DNA from: Pedobacter soli
GTDB lineage: Bacteria; Bacteroidota; Bacteroidia; Sphingobacteriales; Sphingobacteriaceae
NCBI RefSeq assembly: GCF_900101435.1
Contig: NZ_FMZH01000006.1
Location: 188,902 to 252,901, forward strand
Direction: 5' to 3'
DNA length: 64,000 nucleotides
Each line of letters opens with the position of its first letter. Position 1 is the first letter of the stretch. Shown in pieces: positions 51,146 through 60,065 of this stretch. The position numbers were made by a program, and so were the translations under genes. The notes below the pieces were generated by a model, which saw only the letters and a program-made list of their open reading frames with translations, did no database searches and had not been told where the DNA came from.

Positions 51146-52669
51146 CTAGTTTACCGGCGGAAAATTGAAAGGCTTCCAGGCAGGCAAACCTGCAAGTTCT
51201 TTCTGTGTTTGCTCGCTGATACCTACGCCCCAGGTAATAAAAAAAGGTGCAAGGTTACGTTTCACAATATTCGAATAAGTTTTTGCCCATAAATCGCGTT
51301 TTTGCTGATCGTTAAGCTCCCCTATGCCTGGACCAATTTTCTGATATTCTTTAAAGAAAGTTTTAAAGCTCTCCCATCCAAATCCCTCCTGCATCTGGCG
51401 GAACATAATCAGACCTAAGAAAGGATCCTTTTTCCATTTTTCGTAATCAGCACCTTCTGCAAAATATTTTTTCATCATTTTCTGCGTGTTGGCACTCGAT
51501 ACCCCTGTGTGCGAATCGTCTCTCCCACCCATTAACCGATCGAACATGTACAGTGAAAAAAAGTTATTACTTACTTCGGTTGTACCGCCAAAAACCCAGT
51601 TCAGGTTTTGCATATTATGACCGATTTCGTGGAAAAAGCCCCAGTTTGCCCCACCTTTACTCGGTTTCATCAACAACTCAGGGTTAGCCATAATTTCGTT
51701 AGAAAGCATGTGCCTTGATGGAGAATGGTGAATCATGATCGGATAACCGCTGTGCATGTAGCCCCCACCAATATGCTCATCGGGCACCATGCGTTGCGCA
51801 CGATAAAATGGAGCAGGCATATTGGCCAGATCAAGCTCGCCCAATACAACCAAATCCCACAGCTTAAGTACTTCTTCAGGCTTTTTAATGGTTTGCAATA
51901 CGCTATCAGGCAAGGTTAAAATCACATTTTCAGTAGCCATTTCGCCCCATGGTGCTTTATTGTTCTTCAGCTGGTTTTCCCAATCGCTCTGCGTGCTTTT
52001 ACCTAAAACAAAAAGTGGTGCGGCTACTGCATGGCTAATTTTGAAATCAATTTTTCTGCTGGCCGCCTTTGGCTTAACATTGATGTAAATTAACCCACCA
52101 AAAGGCGAAGCCAATCTGTTTTTACCCACTACCAGCTTTTGTTTTTTGGTAATAATTGGCATCCTCCGCCAATCTTCTTTACCAGCTACCCAGTAGTTCA
52201 AACGGTCGCTGTGTGCACCAATCTGCACTTCCAGTTCGTTTACATCGGTATTTTTAGGCACATCAATTTCGATGTATTCGCCGGCTTTGGCATATAAACC
52301 CATGCTGTACATCGTGGCATTATCGTAGCCTGAATAGCCCAGGGTTGATACAATTGATACCAGGCTATCGGCCATTTTTTTATGTTCGATAGTTACCGTT
52401 TTATTGATAAACCCGAAACCCTCTTTTACTGCCCCCGGGAAGATATTGGCTGATGGCTGCGCTTTAATGCTTTTATAATCGGTACTTTTTAAGGTTTCAT
52501 CGCTCCATTTGGCTACAGCTTTTCTAAACTCGGTATCTGTTTTAGAAAGGGTATGTTCTGGTGAGATGACAATAGTTGCCGGATCTTTAGCGACATCCTG
52601 GGCAAAGGTAGTCAGCCCACCTGCCAGGAGTGCAAGTGTTAATGCTGATTTGATTGGTTGTTGGTTCAT
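51146..52669 (-). CDS. M60-family (enhancin-like) metallopeptidase, secreted
   Basis: A 507-residue exported protease with a signal peptide cleaved near TTFAQD (about residue 24). The gluzincin motif is HEIGHNM at 347-353 (His347, Glu348, His351), with a third zinc ligand probably in the downstream FGGTTEVSNNFF. M60 peptidases cut O-glycosylated, mucin-like proteins and bind glycan next to the scissile bond. About 250 N-terminal residues form an M60-associated beta domain. Downstream genes for GH27 and GH2 galactosidases fit action on galactose-bearing glycoproteins. The ~40-bp spacer to GH27 suggests co-transcription. Confidence 0.88.
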   Translation of the reverse strand: MNQQPIKSALTLALLAGGLTTFAQDVAKDPATIVISPEHTLSKTDTEFRKAVAKWSDETLKSTDYKSIKAQPSANIFPGAVKEGFGFINKTVTIEHKKMADSLVSIVSTLGYSGYDNATMYSMGLYAKAGEYIEIDVPKNTDVNELEVQIGAHSDRLNYWVAGKEDWRRMPIITKKQKLVVGKNRLASPFGGLIYINVKPKAASRKIDFKISHAVAAPLFVLGKSTQSDWENQLKNNKAPWGEMATENVILTLPDSVLQTIKKPEEVLKLWDLVVLGELDLANMPAPFYRAQRMVPDEHIGGGYMHSGYPIMIHHSPSRHMLSNEIMANPELLMKPSKGGANWGFFHEIGHNMQNLNWVFGGTTEVSNNFFSLYMFDRLMGGRDDSHTGVSSANTQKMMKKYFAEGADYEKWKKDPFLGLIMFRQMQEGFGWESFKTFFKEYQKIGPGIGELNDQQKRDLWAKTYSNIVKRNLAPFFITWGVGISEQTQKELAGLPAWKPFNFPPVN

Positions 52670-52708
52670 TGTGTTTTAATTTGTATGGTTTTAGTTTTTT
52701 TTATTTTA

Positions 52709-53911
52709 TTACACTTTTTTCAAGCGGAAAACTTTGGTTTCGTGAGCAGTTACCTCACCGGTCCATTTGTTGTTTTTGCCGACAACCTTGTGCTGCCATA
52801 AATCTTTTAATTCGTATTTGCCGGTTAAGCCCAGATCTGCAAAGTTTACATTGGCATTCTGTGTTGAGGCCGATTTATTTAAGATAGCGATGGCAAAATC
52901 GCCGTTAGCGAGCGGGCGGACAAAAACATCCCAGATATCGGTTTTAATTTTGCGTTCGGCTTGCTTGCCCAAAGCATCCTGATTTAAGGCAATAACTTCG
53001 GCATTGGTAAAAATGGTTCTGGCTTCATCGTCCATTTTACGGATATCGCAACTGGCATACAGCGGCGAATTGAGCATGCTGTATAAACTCATCTGGCTCT
53101 GGTATTCGGCTTTGGTGCAACCTACGCCTTTAAAAGCAGACGAAGGCCCTTTGGTGCCATGCAAACCTGCTACCAGCATATCGCCATCATTCCACTTACC
53201 GGGACCAGAAAAACTAGCCAATCCGGCCATTTTATCAACCACGTTGTAAATACCAACACCGCCCTTACCTTCTGTATCCAGCCATTTATCCCTGATATCG
53301 TAAGTGGTTCGCCAGCTTTGTCCGCCAACCTGTGCACCCCAGTTCCAGGGTTCGCGCGGTCCCCATTCGCAAATACCCAAAACAATATCCCTGCCCGCTT
53401 TGCGTAAAGCCTGGGCTATTTTGCCATATCTTTTTTTTGCTGTTTCTACATCTTCCGGTGCATTGCAATAATCGTATTTCAGGTAATCAATCCCCCACGA
53501 GGCGAATGTTTTGGCATCCTGATCTTCGAAGTTTAAACTTGCGGTGTAACCCCCACAGGTTAAAGGAGCGGCATCTGAATAGATACCCAGTTTCATGCCT
53601 TTACTGTGCAAATAATCGGCTAGTGATTTAATACCTGAAGGAAATTTATTAGGATCGGCAATGATGTTATTTTTATTGTCGCGACCACCCTGCCAGCAAT
53701 CATCTAAAAAGATATACTGATAGCCAGCTTTTACCATGCCGCTGCTGATCATGGCATCGGCCATTTCTTTAATGTCTTTTTCGTTCGGGTTTTCTGACAT
53801 GATGTTCCAGCTCATCCAGCCCATTGGTGGCGTTGCTGCTAATTTGGATTCCTGTCCTAATGCCGCCTGAGTGAATAACAACAGTGCCATGCATATTTTG
53901 ATAAGTCTCAT
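52709..53911 (-). CDS. alpha-galactosidase, glycoside hydrolase family 27
   Basis: A 400-residue exported enzyme that removes terminal alpha-galactose. Signal peptide 1-19 (ends AALGQE). The GH27 start PPMGWMSWN is followed by FLDDCWQ, GIYSDAAPLTCGGYTAS, and the nucleophile Asp in YLKYDYCN near 135; the acid/base region is DIRDKW. A C-terminal antiparallel beta domain ends ETKVFRLKK. It lies between M60 and GH2 genes on the same strand, about 200 bp after the GH2 gene with a partial REP copy in between. Some family members act on alpha-N-acetylgalactosamine, which cannot be excluded. Confidence 0.93.
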   Translation of the reverse strand: MRLIKICMALLLFTQAALGQESKLAATPPMGWMSWNIMSENPNEKDIKEMADAMISSGMVKAGYQYIFLDDCWQGGRDNKNNIIADPNKFPSGIKSLADYLHSKGMKLGIYSDAAPLTCGGYTASLNFEDQDAKTFASWGIDYLKYDYCNAPEDVETAKKRYGKIAQALRKAGRDIVLGICEWGPREPWNWGAQVGGQSWRTTYDIRDKWLDTEGKGGVGIYNVVDKMAGLASFSGPGKWNDGDMLVAGLHGTKGPSSAFKGVGCTKAEYQSQMSLYSMLNSPLYASCDIRKMDDEARTIFTNAEVIALNQDALGKQAERKIKTDIWDVFVRPLANGDFAIAILNKSASTQNANVNFADLGLTGKYELKDLWQHKVVGKNNKWTGEVTAHETKVFRLKKV

Positions 53912-54005
53912 TTTTGTTTTGGTTAGTTTCTATTTTAATAATGAGGAATACTTAATTATAACCTCCTCTTGCCCTTGCAGGCCTGAATCGTAATTTACGA
54001 GCTTA

Positions 54006-54048
54006 GGATTCCCATCCGATAGCTATCGGATCAAGTTGGGAATGACGA
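54006..54048. repeat. partial copy of the 177-bp repeat end
   Basis: AGGATTCCCATCCGATAGC and the following TATCGGATCAAG to GGGAATGACG match the right part of the units at 20351-20850 with one or two changes, including the perfect palindrome ATCCGATAGCTATCGGAT. It sits between the GH27 and GH2 genes and shows that the element is dispersed, not only tandem. Confidence 0.8.
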
Positions 54049-54111
54049 TCACACTTTATAAAGAAGTAAAACGGATGAATGTTTATTCCTTCATCCGTTC
54101 TACATGATCCA

Positions 54112-57100
54112 TTACTTAATCGGTTTAATGTAATAGCTGTACTGGTAATCTTTAAAAGGAATTTGATACTGGATTAATGGCATAGAGCCCCAGCTATCAA
54201 TACCCTGCACGCCCAGTTGCTGCAAATCCATGTGTACATAAATCTGGTTACGTTTTACCAGTTCGCCAGAGTGATATTGTTTTTTCTCTGCCTCAGGATC
54301 CAAATCTTCAACAGCATAAGGCAATGCGTTAAAACTTAACAACTGATCGGCAAATTCGAAACGTAAACCTTTACCCGTTTTATCGGTAAAATTTACCCAA
54401 CGTACTTCTGTTTTATTGCCACTTTCCTGCGGACGGGCATAAGGGAAATACTGATCGGCAACGGTAGATTTATAAGTACCTATTAATGATGCTGTTTTTC
54501 TGTCCACGTAGTTTTCGCCAGGACCACGGCCATACCACTGGATATTGCTGTATTCGTTTTTCAACTGTAAATCGTTACCGATACGCATTAAACTTTTGTA
54601 GTTGCCGTTAACCGCTTTAAACTGATTATCAACTTTGACTGTACCATCGGCCAAAACGGTAAACTGTTGTGTAGTTTCAGCATCGCCTTTTAACAATGAT
54701 GATTTAACGGTTAAGGTAAAGCCATCAGCTGTTGAATTTACAGTCGATTTGATGTTTGCGGCATCATTATCCTGATATACATTGCGCCACATCCTTAGTC
54801 TGGTATTTAAACCAGCACCAATATCATTATCTGTTGGCGCTCTGTAAAAGCCCGGTTGTGGCCCGGCAGCCAATAATTCGCGTCCTTTAGACAGATAACT
54901 GATTAAAGTCCCTTTTTTCAGGTCGAAAGTAATGGTAAAATCACTTCCTTTCACAATTGCACGATCGGCAGTTTGCTCAACCTTTAATGCTTTTTTACCA
55001 GCACCATAAGTGTTGGCCTTCGGTGCACCAGCCAGTGCAATCTGCTCGTAAGCAATTTCGTAACCTTTTTCCAAAAATGGTTCGGTGCTTTTTAAGCGGT
55101 AGCGAACGTTTAAGAAGTATTCTTTACCCGCAGCATATTTGGTATTAAACGGAATGGTTAGGGTTTCTGTTTGGCGTGGTCCAACATTCAGGTCGTTTAC
55201 CACACCGGTTTGAACCACTTTACCATCTTCAACCAGCTCCCAGTTTAACTGCACATTACTAATATCTTTAAAGAAATAGCTGTTGTTTACATTAATCTGG
55301 TTGGCACCGTTAAAAGTAGTTTTAATATACTGGTGCACTTTTTTAAGTTCAACCGCCATTGGGGTCATTCCGCGGTATGCGGTTACTACACCTTTAACAC
55401 AAAAATCGTTATCGCTAAAATTTTCATCAACCGGACCACTTAGCGGGAAATCGCCACCGTAAGCCATAATGCGTTTACCATTTTTAACTGTATCGATGGC
55501 CTGATCAATCCACTCCCACACAAAACCACCCTGCAGTTTTGGATTGTTTTCGATGGCATCCCAGTATTCTTTAAAATTACCCAAACTGTTGCCCATAATG
55601 TGTGCATACTCGCTCATAATGAACGGACGGGTTTCTTTTTCCTGTTTGGAATAGCGTGGGAGATAATTTGGTGAAGGATACTGCGGTACAATCATATCGG
55701 TATTGAAATCATTTTCTGCCCTTTCGTACTGTACCGGACGGAAATCTTTTCCTTTTAACCACTCGTAAGCCTCGTAAAAATTAACACCGTTACCGGCTTC
55801 GTTACCTAACGACCAGGTAATTACCGAAGTGTGGTTTTTATCGCGCTCGTACATGCGGGTAATACGCTCCAGATGTGGTACGTGCCATTGCTTATCGTTT
55901 GCAAAAGTGGTTTCCAGGCTGTAATAACGACCATGCGATTCGATATTGGCTTCATCAACCACGTATAAACCATATTCGTCGCACAGTTCCATCCAGTAAG
56001 GATCGGGAGGATAATGCGAATGACGCACTGCATTAACATTCAGCTTTTTCATCATTTCCATATCCTTTTCCATATCGGCATGGGTTAAGGTATGGCCCTG
56101 AGTAGCATTGTGCTCGTGCCTGTTCACGCCTTTTAAAAATACACGTTTACCGTTAACGAGTAAATCGCTACCCTTAATTTCTACCGAACGGAAACCTACG
56201 CGTTGTGGAATTACCTCAATTACTTTTTCGTTTTTATCTTTTAAAGTAATGTACAAGGTGTAGAGGTAAGGTACTTCTGCCGACCAATTTTTAACATTAT
56301 TGATCTGCGTCTTGAAACTAAGATTGGTTTTATAATTACCCAATACTTTTTGCAGTTTGGTAGCTTCTTTCCAAACATTATTACCTTTGGCATCAACCAG
56401 ATCGAGCGCCACATAAAAACTATCGGGACGGCTGTGGTTGGTGCGTTGGTCTATTCTGTAGTTCTGTACAGCTAAATCAACATTTAAAAGCCCGTTGGTG
56501 TAGCTTGCATCGAGTGTTCCTGCTACTTTAAAATCGCGGATATCCAATTTTGGCGTAGCATATAAATACACCTCGCGCTCAATACCCGAAATGCGCCACA
56601 TATCCTGGCATTCCAAATAACTGCCATCGCTCCACCTGTATACCTGAAGCGCAATGGTATTTTCGCCCGGTTTTACATATTTGGTGATATCAAATTCGGC
56701 TGCCAGCTTGCTATCTTCGCTGTAACCTACTTTTTTGCCGTTTACCCAAATGTAAAATGCCGATTTAACTGCACCCAGGCTAATAAATACCTGTTTATCG
56801 CCCCAATTGGCGGGAATATTGATTTTTTTACGGTAAGAACCTACCGGATTGTTGTCTTCGGGAATATCGAAAGGCGGGTTCATGCGGTTACCGGTAAGCT
56901 GACGGCCTGCAAACTCGTAAGGCTGGTTTACATAAATGGGCAAACCATAACCATTTACCTCCCAGTTGGCGGGAACTTTAAAGTTATCCCAGGCTTTATC
57001 GTCGAAATCTACTTTATAAAAATCTGTTGGTCGCTTGCGCGGATCTTTCACCCAGTTAAATTTCCAGGTTCCGTTTAAGGATAAAAAGTAAGCTGATTTT

Positions 57101-57276
57101 TCTTTGGCTCGTTTGGTAGCCAGCTCCTGGTTTTCGAAGGCAAAGGCCGAAGCCCGCATGGGTAAACGGTTTACCGAAACTACTTCAGGAGTTTGTAGTT
57201 CGGATGGCAGCTGCTGCGCACTCACTTGCCCGGCTACCCATAATGAGGTAAAAAAAATGGTTAATTTTCTCTTCAT
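54112..57276 (-). CDS. beta-galactosidase, glycoside hydrolase family 2 (LacZ type), exported
   Basis: A 1054-residue enzyme of full LacZ length with a signal peptide (to VSAQQ, residue 22). Order of parts: sugar-binding jelly-roll (about 50-225; WRWSDGSYLECQDMWRISGIEREVYL), Ig-like domain, TIM barrel with acid/base Glu493 in WSLGNEAGNG and nucleophile Glu556 in SEYAHIMGNS, then a C-terminal Bgal small-chain super-sandwich with RTASLIGTY near 970. It hydrolyses beta-galactosides in the periplasm. A CAAACGTTTG palindrome lies 78 bp upstream of the ATG. Confidence 0.94.
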   Translation of the reverse strand: MKRKLTIFFTSLWVAGQVSAQQLPSELQTPEVVSVNRLPMRASAFAFENQELATKRAKEKSAYFLSLNGTWKFNWVKDPRKRPTDFYKVDFDDKAWDNFKVPANWEVNGYGLPIYVNQPYEFAGRQLTGNRMNPPFDIPEDNNPVGSYRKKINIPANWGDKQVFISLGAVKSAFYIWVNGKKVGYSEDSKLAAEFDITKYVKPGENTIALQVYRWSDGSYLECQDMWRISGIEREVYLYATPKLDIRDFKVAGTLDASYTNGLLNVDLAVQNYRIDQRTNHSRPDSFYVALDLVDAKGNNVWKEATKLQKVLGNYKTNLSFKTQINNVKNWSAEVPYLYTLYITLKDKNEKVIEVIPQRVGFRSVEIKGSDLLVNGKRVFLKGVNRHEHNATQGHTLTHADMEKDMEMMKKLNVNAVRHSHYPPDPYWMELCDEYGLYVVDEANIESHGRYYSLETTFANDKQWHVPHLERITRMYERDKNHTSVITWSLGNEAGNGVNFYEAYEWLKGKDFRPVQYERAENDFNTDMIVPQYPSPNYLPRYSKQEKETRPFIMSEYAHIMGNSLGNFKEYWDAIENNPKLQGGFVWEWIDQAIDTVKNGKRIMAYGGDFPLSGPVDENFSDNDFCVKGVVTAYRGMTPMAVELKKVHQYIKTTFNGANQINVNNSYFFKDISNVQLNWELVEDGKVVQTGVVNDLNVGPRQTETLTIPFNTKYAAGKEYFLNVRYRLKSTEPFLEKGYEIAYEQIALAGAPKANTYGAGKKALKVEQTADRAIVKGSDFTITFDLKKGTLISYLSKGRELLAAGPQPGFYRAPTDNDIGAGLNTRLRMWRNVYQDNDAANIKSTVNSTADGFTLTVKSSLLKGDAETTQQFTVLADGTVKVDNQFKAVNGNYKSLMRIGNDLQLKNEYSNIQWYGRGPGENYVDRKTASLIGTYKSTVADQYFPYARPQESGNKTEVRWVNFTDKTGKGLRFEFADQLLSFNALPYAVEDLDPEAEKKQYHSGELVKRNQIYVHMDLQQLGVQGIDSWGSMPLIQYQIPFKDYQYSYYIKPIK

Positions 57277-57353
57277 TGTGTGTGTTTATAATATTAGGTT
57301 TTGTGCCCCCAAATTACTGATGATTGGGTGATAATGGTAAAATTGTTTTAGCG

Positions 57354-57363
57354 CAAACGTTTG
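57354..57363. promoter_or_regulatory. CAAACGTTTG palindrome, candidate LacI-type operator (GH2 side)
   Basis: The 10-bp perfect palindrome CAAACGTTTG within GCGCAAACGTTTGAG. LacI/GalR-family operators typically have a central CG in a palindrome of this form. It is 78 bp upstream of the GH2 start. Confidence 0.5.
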
Positions 57364-57721
57364 AGTTTTAAATATGTTACGGTTGCCAGAAGTTTAGTTT
57401 ATTTGCTTCCGAATTTGACAAAAACAGCATAAAAGCTCAGCTACTTATTGAACAAAAAAATAAAATAGTGGCCTTTATCCTTTGCAAACTTAAATTTTGT
57501 CCGTTTCACCTTAAAATCCATCATTTTTAATGGGTAAAAAAGAGATGCAGGACGCTAATTACAAACCCAAATTAAATAGGAAATGAAGCTAACTGAGATC
57601 AATTTTGGCGGTCTGACATTCATTTAAACTTTAATATTAGCTCCCATAGACAAAAATAACCCTGATTGTTTCGAAATATGGAAATTAAGAATCAATAACC
57701 ACATTTAACAGCCAAAATACA

Positions 57722-57731
57722 CAAACGTTTG
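57722..57731. promoter_or_regulatory. CAAACGTTTG palindrome, second site (exporter side)
   Basis: The same perfect palindrome, here within ACAAACGTTTGCGC, the mirror of the first site's GCGCAAACGTTTG. It is 75 bp upstream of the C39 exporter start. Centre-to-centre distance of the two sites is 368 bp, which would allow DNA looping. Confidence 0.5.
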
Positions 57732-57805
57732 CGCTGAAATATAAGAAGAGTTTAGTCTCTTTTTTGGTTAAGTTAGTAAGCTAAACAAATTATACAACCA
57801 GATTA

Positions 57806-60049
57806 ATGCCAATCTCAAGATTTCCATTAGACAGACAAATGGACATGATGGACTGTGGTCCTGCGTGCTTAAAAATGATAGCCAAATATTATGGCAAATT
57901 TTACTCCTTGCAGTACATGCGCGACAAATGTGGGATCACAAAGGAGGGCGTTTCATTTCTTGATTTAAGCCATGCCAGCGAAACAATCGGACTTCGTACG
58001 TTATCGTTAAAGTGTACTGTTGAAGATTTGTTGCATAAAATACCTTTACCAGCCATAGTACATTGGGATAACAGTCACTTTGTTGTAGTTTACAAAACCA
58101 GGGCAAAAAAAGGAAAAGAGCTAAATCAGGGCACTATTTATGTCGCCGATCCGGCTAAAGGCTATGTTAGTTATAAAGCCGGAGAGTTTGCTTCAAAAAC
58201 CATAAAAAAAACGCACAACGGTGAGGCAGAAAAACTGGTTTTAATGGCGATTGAGCCACAGGCCGATTTTTATGAAAGGCAAACAAACGAAAAGCTGGAT
58301 AAACGTAAAACCTTTTATAATTTCCTCAATTACTTCAGGCCTTATAAAAAAAGCTTTATCAATTTGTTTGTGATTATGCTGCTGGTAACTGTTTTGCAAG
58401 GGCTTCTCCCCTTTATCAGCAAGGCAGTTATTGATGTGGGCATTCAAACACACGACATCAACTTTATCAATATTGTACTTATTGCTAATATTGCCATTTA
58501 CTTAAGCATTTTACTAAGTAACATGGCCCGCGACTGGATTTTATTGCATGTTACCTCGCGGGTTAATATTGCCTTAATTTCGGATTATCTAATTAAGTTA
58601 ATGTTGCTGCCCATCACATTCTTTGAGAATAAAATGACCGGTGATATTTTACAGCGTGCGCAGGATCATGAACGTATCAGAAGTTTCATCATGAACAACT
58701 CCCTGAATATGATCTTCTCAACTTTAACTTTTCTGGTATTTGGCGCTATTTTACTCGTTTACAATACGGTTATATTCTGGATTTTCCTGGTGGGTAGTGT
58801 TATTTACGTAGCTTGGGTGATGGCCTTTTTAAAACTGAGAAAAAAATTAGATTGGGAATACTTTGAACTGATAAGTAAAAACCAAAGTTATTGGGTAGAA
58901 ACCATTGCCAGCATACAGGACATTAAGATTAATAATTACGAAAAACCCAAAAGATGGAAATGGGAAGATATCCAAGCCAGGCTCTATCAGGTTAACTTAA
59001 GGGTTTTAAGTGTAACCAATACGCAAAATCTGGGCGCCCAGTTTATAGATAATCTTAAGAACCTTTTCATTACCTTCTTTTGTGCAAAGGCGGTAATTAA
59101 TGGAGAGATGACTTTTGGGGTAATGATCTCCACACAGTTCATTATCGGAATGCTGAATGCTCCGGTTGTACAATTTATACAATTCATCATTTCTTTTCAG
59201 TTTGCGCAGATTTCGTTTCTGCGTTTAAATGAAATCCACCAGTTGGAGGATGAAACCGAAAATGTAGGTACCAACCCCATTGATTTACCTGAAAACAAAA
59301 GCCTGATCATTAACAACCTTGGTTTTCAATATACGCCAACCTCCAATCCGGTACTTAGGGGCGTAAGGTTAATTATACCTGAAGGCAAGGTAACAGCGAT
59401 TGTGGGCGATAGCGGAAGTGGAAAATCTACTCTATTAAAATTACTGCTTAGGCTATATAAGCCCAGTTATGGCGACATTAAGATTGGCAATATGAATGTT
59501 AATAACATCAGTTTGAAACAATGGCGAGATAAATGTGGAGCGGTGATGCAAGATGGAAAAATCTTCAACGATACTATCCTGAATAACGTGGTGTTGGATG
59601 ATGAAAAAATTGATTATGGAAGGCTTAAAAAAGCTTTGGATACGGCAAATATTGCCGCAGAAATTGAAGCTCTCCCTTTGGGCTACCAAACCATGATGGG
59701 CGAACAAGGCAGAGGTTTAAGTGGCGGGCAAAAACAACGCATTTTAATTGCCAGGGCACTCTATAAGAACCCTGATTATTTATTCTTCGACGAAGCAACC
59801 AATAGTTTAGATACCTTGAACGAAAAAAAGATTGTAGATGCTCTCGACCACGTTTTCAAAGAAAAAACGGTAATTGTTATAGCGCACCGGTTAAGTACCA
59901 TACGCAAAGCCGATCAGATTGTGGTAATGCAAGGCGGTACCATTGTAGAAATGGGAAATCATCAATCTTTAATGGCTCAAAAGGGAAAATACTTTCAGCT
60001 GGTACAATCGCAATTAGAGATCACCGAAACTGTAGAGACTTTAAATTAA
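57806..60049 (+). CDS. C39-peptidase-containing ABC exporter (PCAT/bacteriocin type)
   Basis: A 747-residue inner-membrane protein that cleaves a leader from a peptide or protein cargo and exports it. The C39 peptidase at 1-150 has Cys17 in MDCGPACL, His91 in SHFVVV and Asp115 in VADPAKG, so the catalytic triad is complete. A six-TM exporter domain spans about 180-450, and the nucleotide-binding domain has Walker A GDSGSGKST at 534-542, LSGGQ near 641 and FDEATNSLD. The HlyD partner follows 16 bp downstream. The cargo usually has a double-glycine leader; none was found in this window. Confidence 0.93.
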   Translation: MPISRFPLDRQMDMMDCGPACLKMIAKYYGKFYSLQYMRDKCGITKEGVSFLDLSHASETIGLRTLSLKCTVEDLLHKIPLPAIVHWDNSHFVVVYKTRAKKGKELNQGTIYVADPAKGYVSYKAGEFASKTIKKTHNGEAEKLVLMAIEPQADFYERQTNEKLDKRKTFYNFLNYFRPYKKSFINLFVIMLLVTVLQGLLPFISKAVIDVGIQTHDINFINIVLIANIAIYLSILLSNMARDWILLHVTSRVNIALISDYLIKLMLLPITFFENKMTGDILQRAQDHERIRSFIMNNSLNMIFSTLTFLVFGAILLVYNTVIFWIFLVGSVIYVAWVMAFLKLRKKLDWEYFELISKNQSYWVETIASIQDIKINNYEKPKRWKWEDIQARLYQVNLRVLSVTNTQNLGAQFIDNLKNLFITFFCAKAVINGEMTFGVMISTQFIIGMLNAPVVQFIQFIISFQFAQISFLRLNEIHQLEDETENVGTNPIDLPENKSLIINNLGFQYTPTSNPVLRGVRLIIPEGKVTAIVGDSGSGKSTLLKLLLRLYKPSYGDIKIGNMNVNNISLKQWRDKCGAVMQDGKIFNDTILNNVVLDDEKIDYGRLKKALDTANIAAEIEALPLGYQTMMGEQGRGLSGGQKQRILIARALYKNPDYLFFDEATNSLDTLNEKKIVDALDHVFKEKTVIVIAHRLSTIRKADQIVVMQGGTIVEMGNHQSLMAQKGKYFQLVQSQLEITETVETLN

Positions 60050-60065
60050 CCTCAATTAAAGTAAA

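Larger units (their letters stand above)
57277..57805. other. divergent regulatory region between GH2 and the C39 exporter
   Basis: A 529-bp gene-free gap between two divergent genes. Its only clear structure is the pair of CAAACGTTTG palindromes near the two ends (57354-57363 and 57722-57731). Short plus-strand ATG frames were read, and none exceeds 13 codons, so no leader-type bacteriocin precursor is here. Confidence 0.65.
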
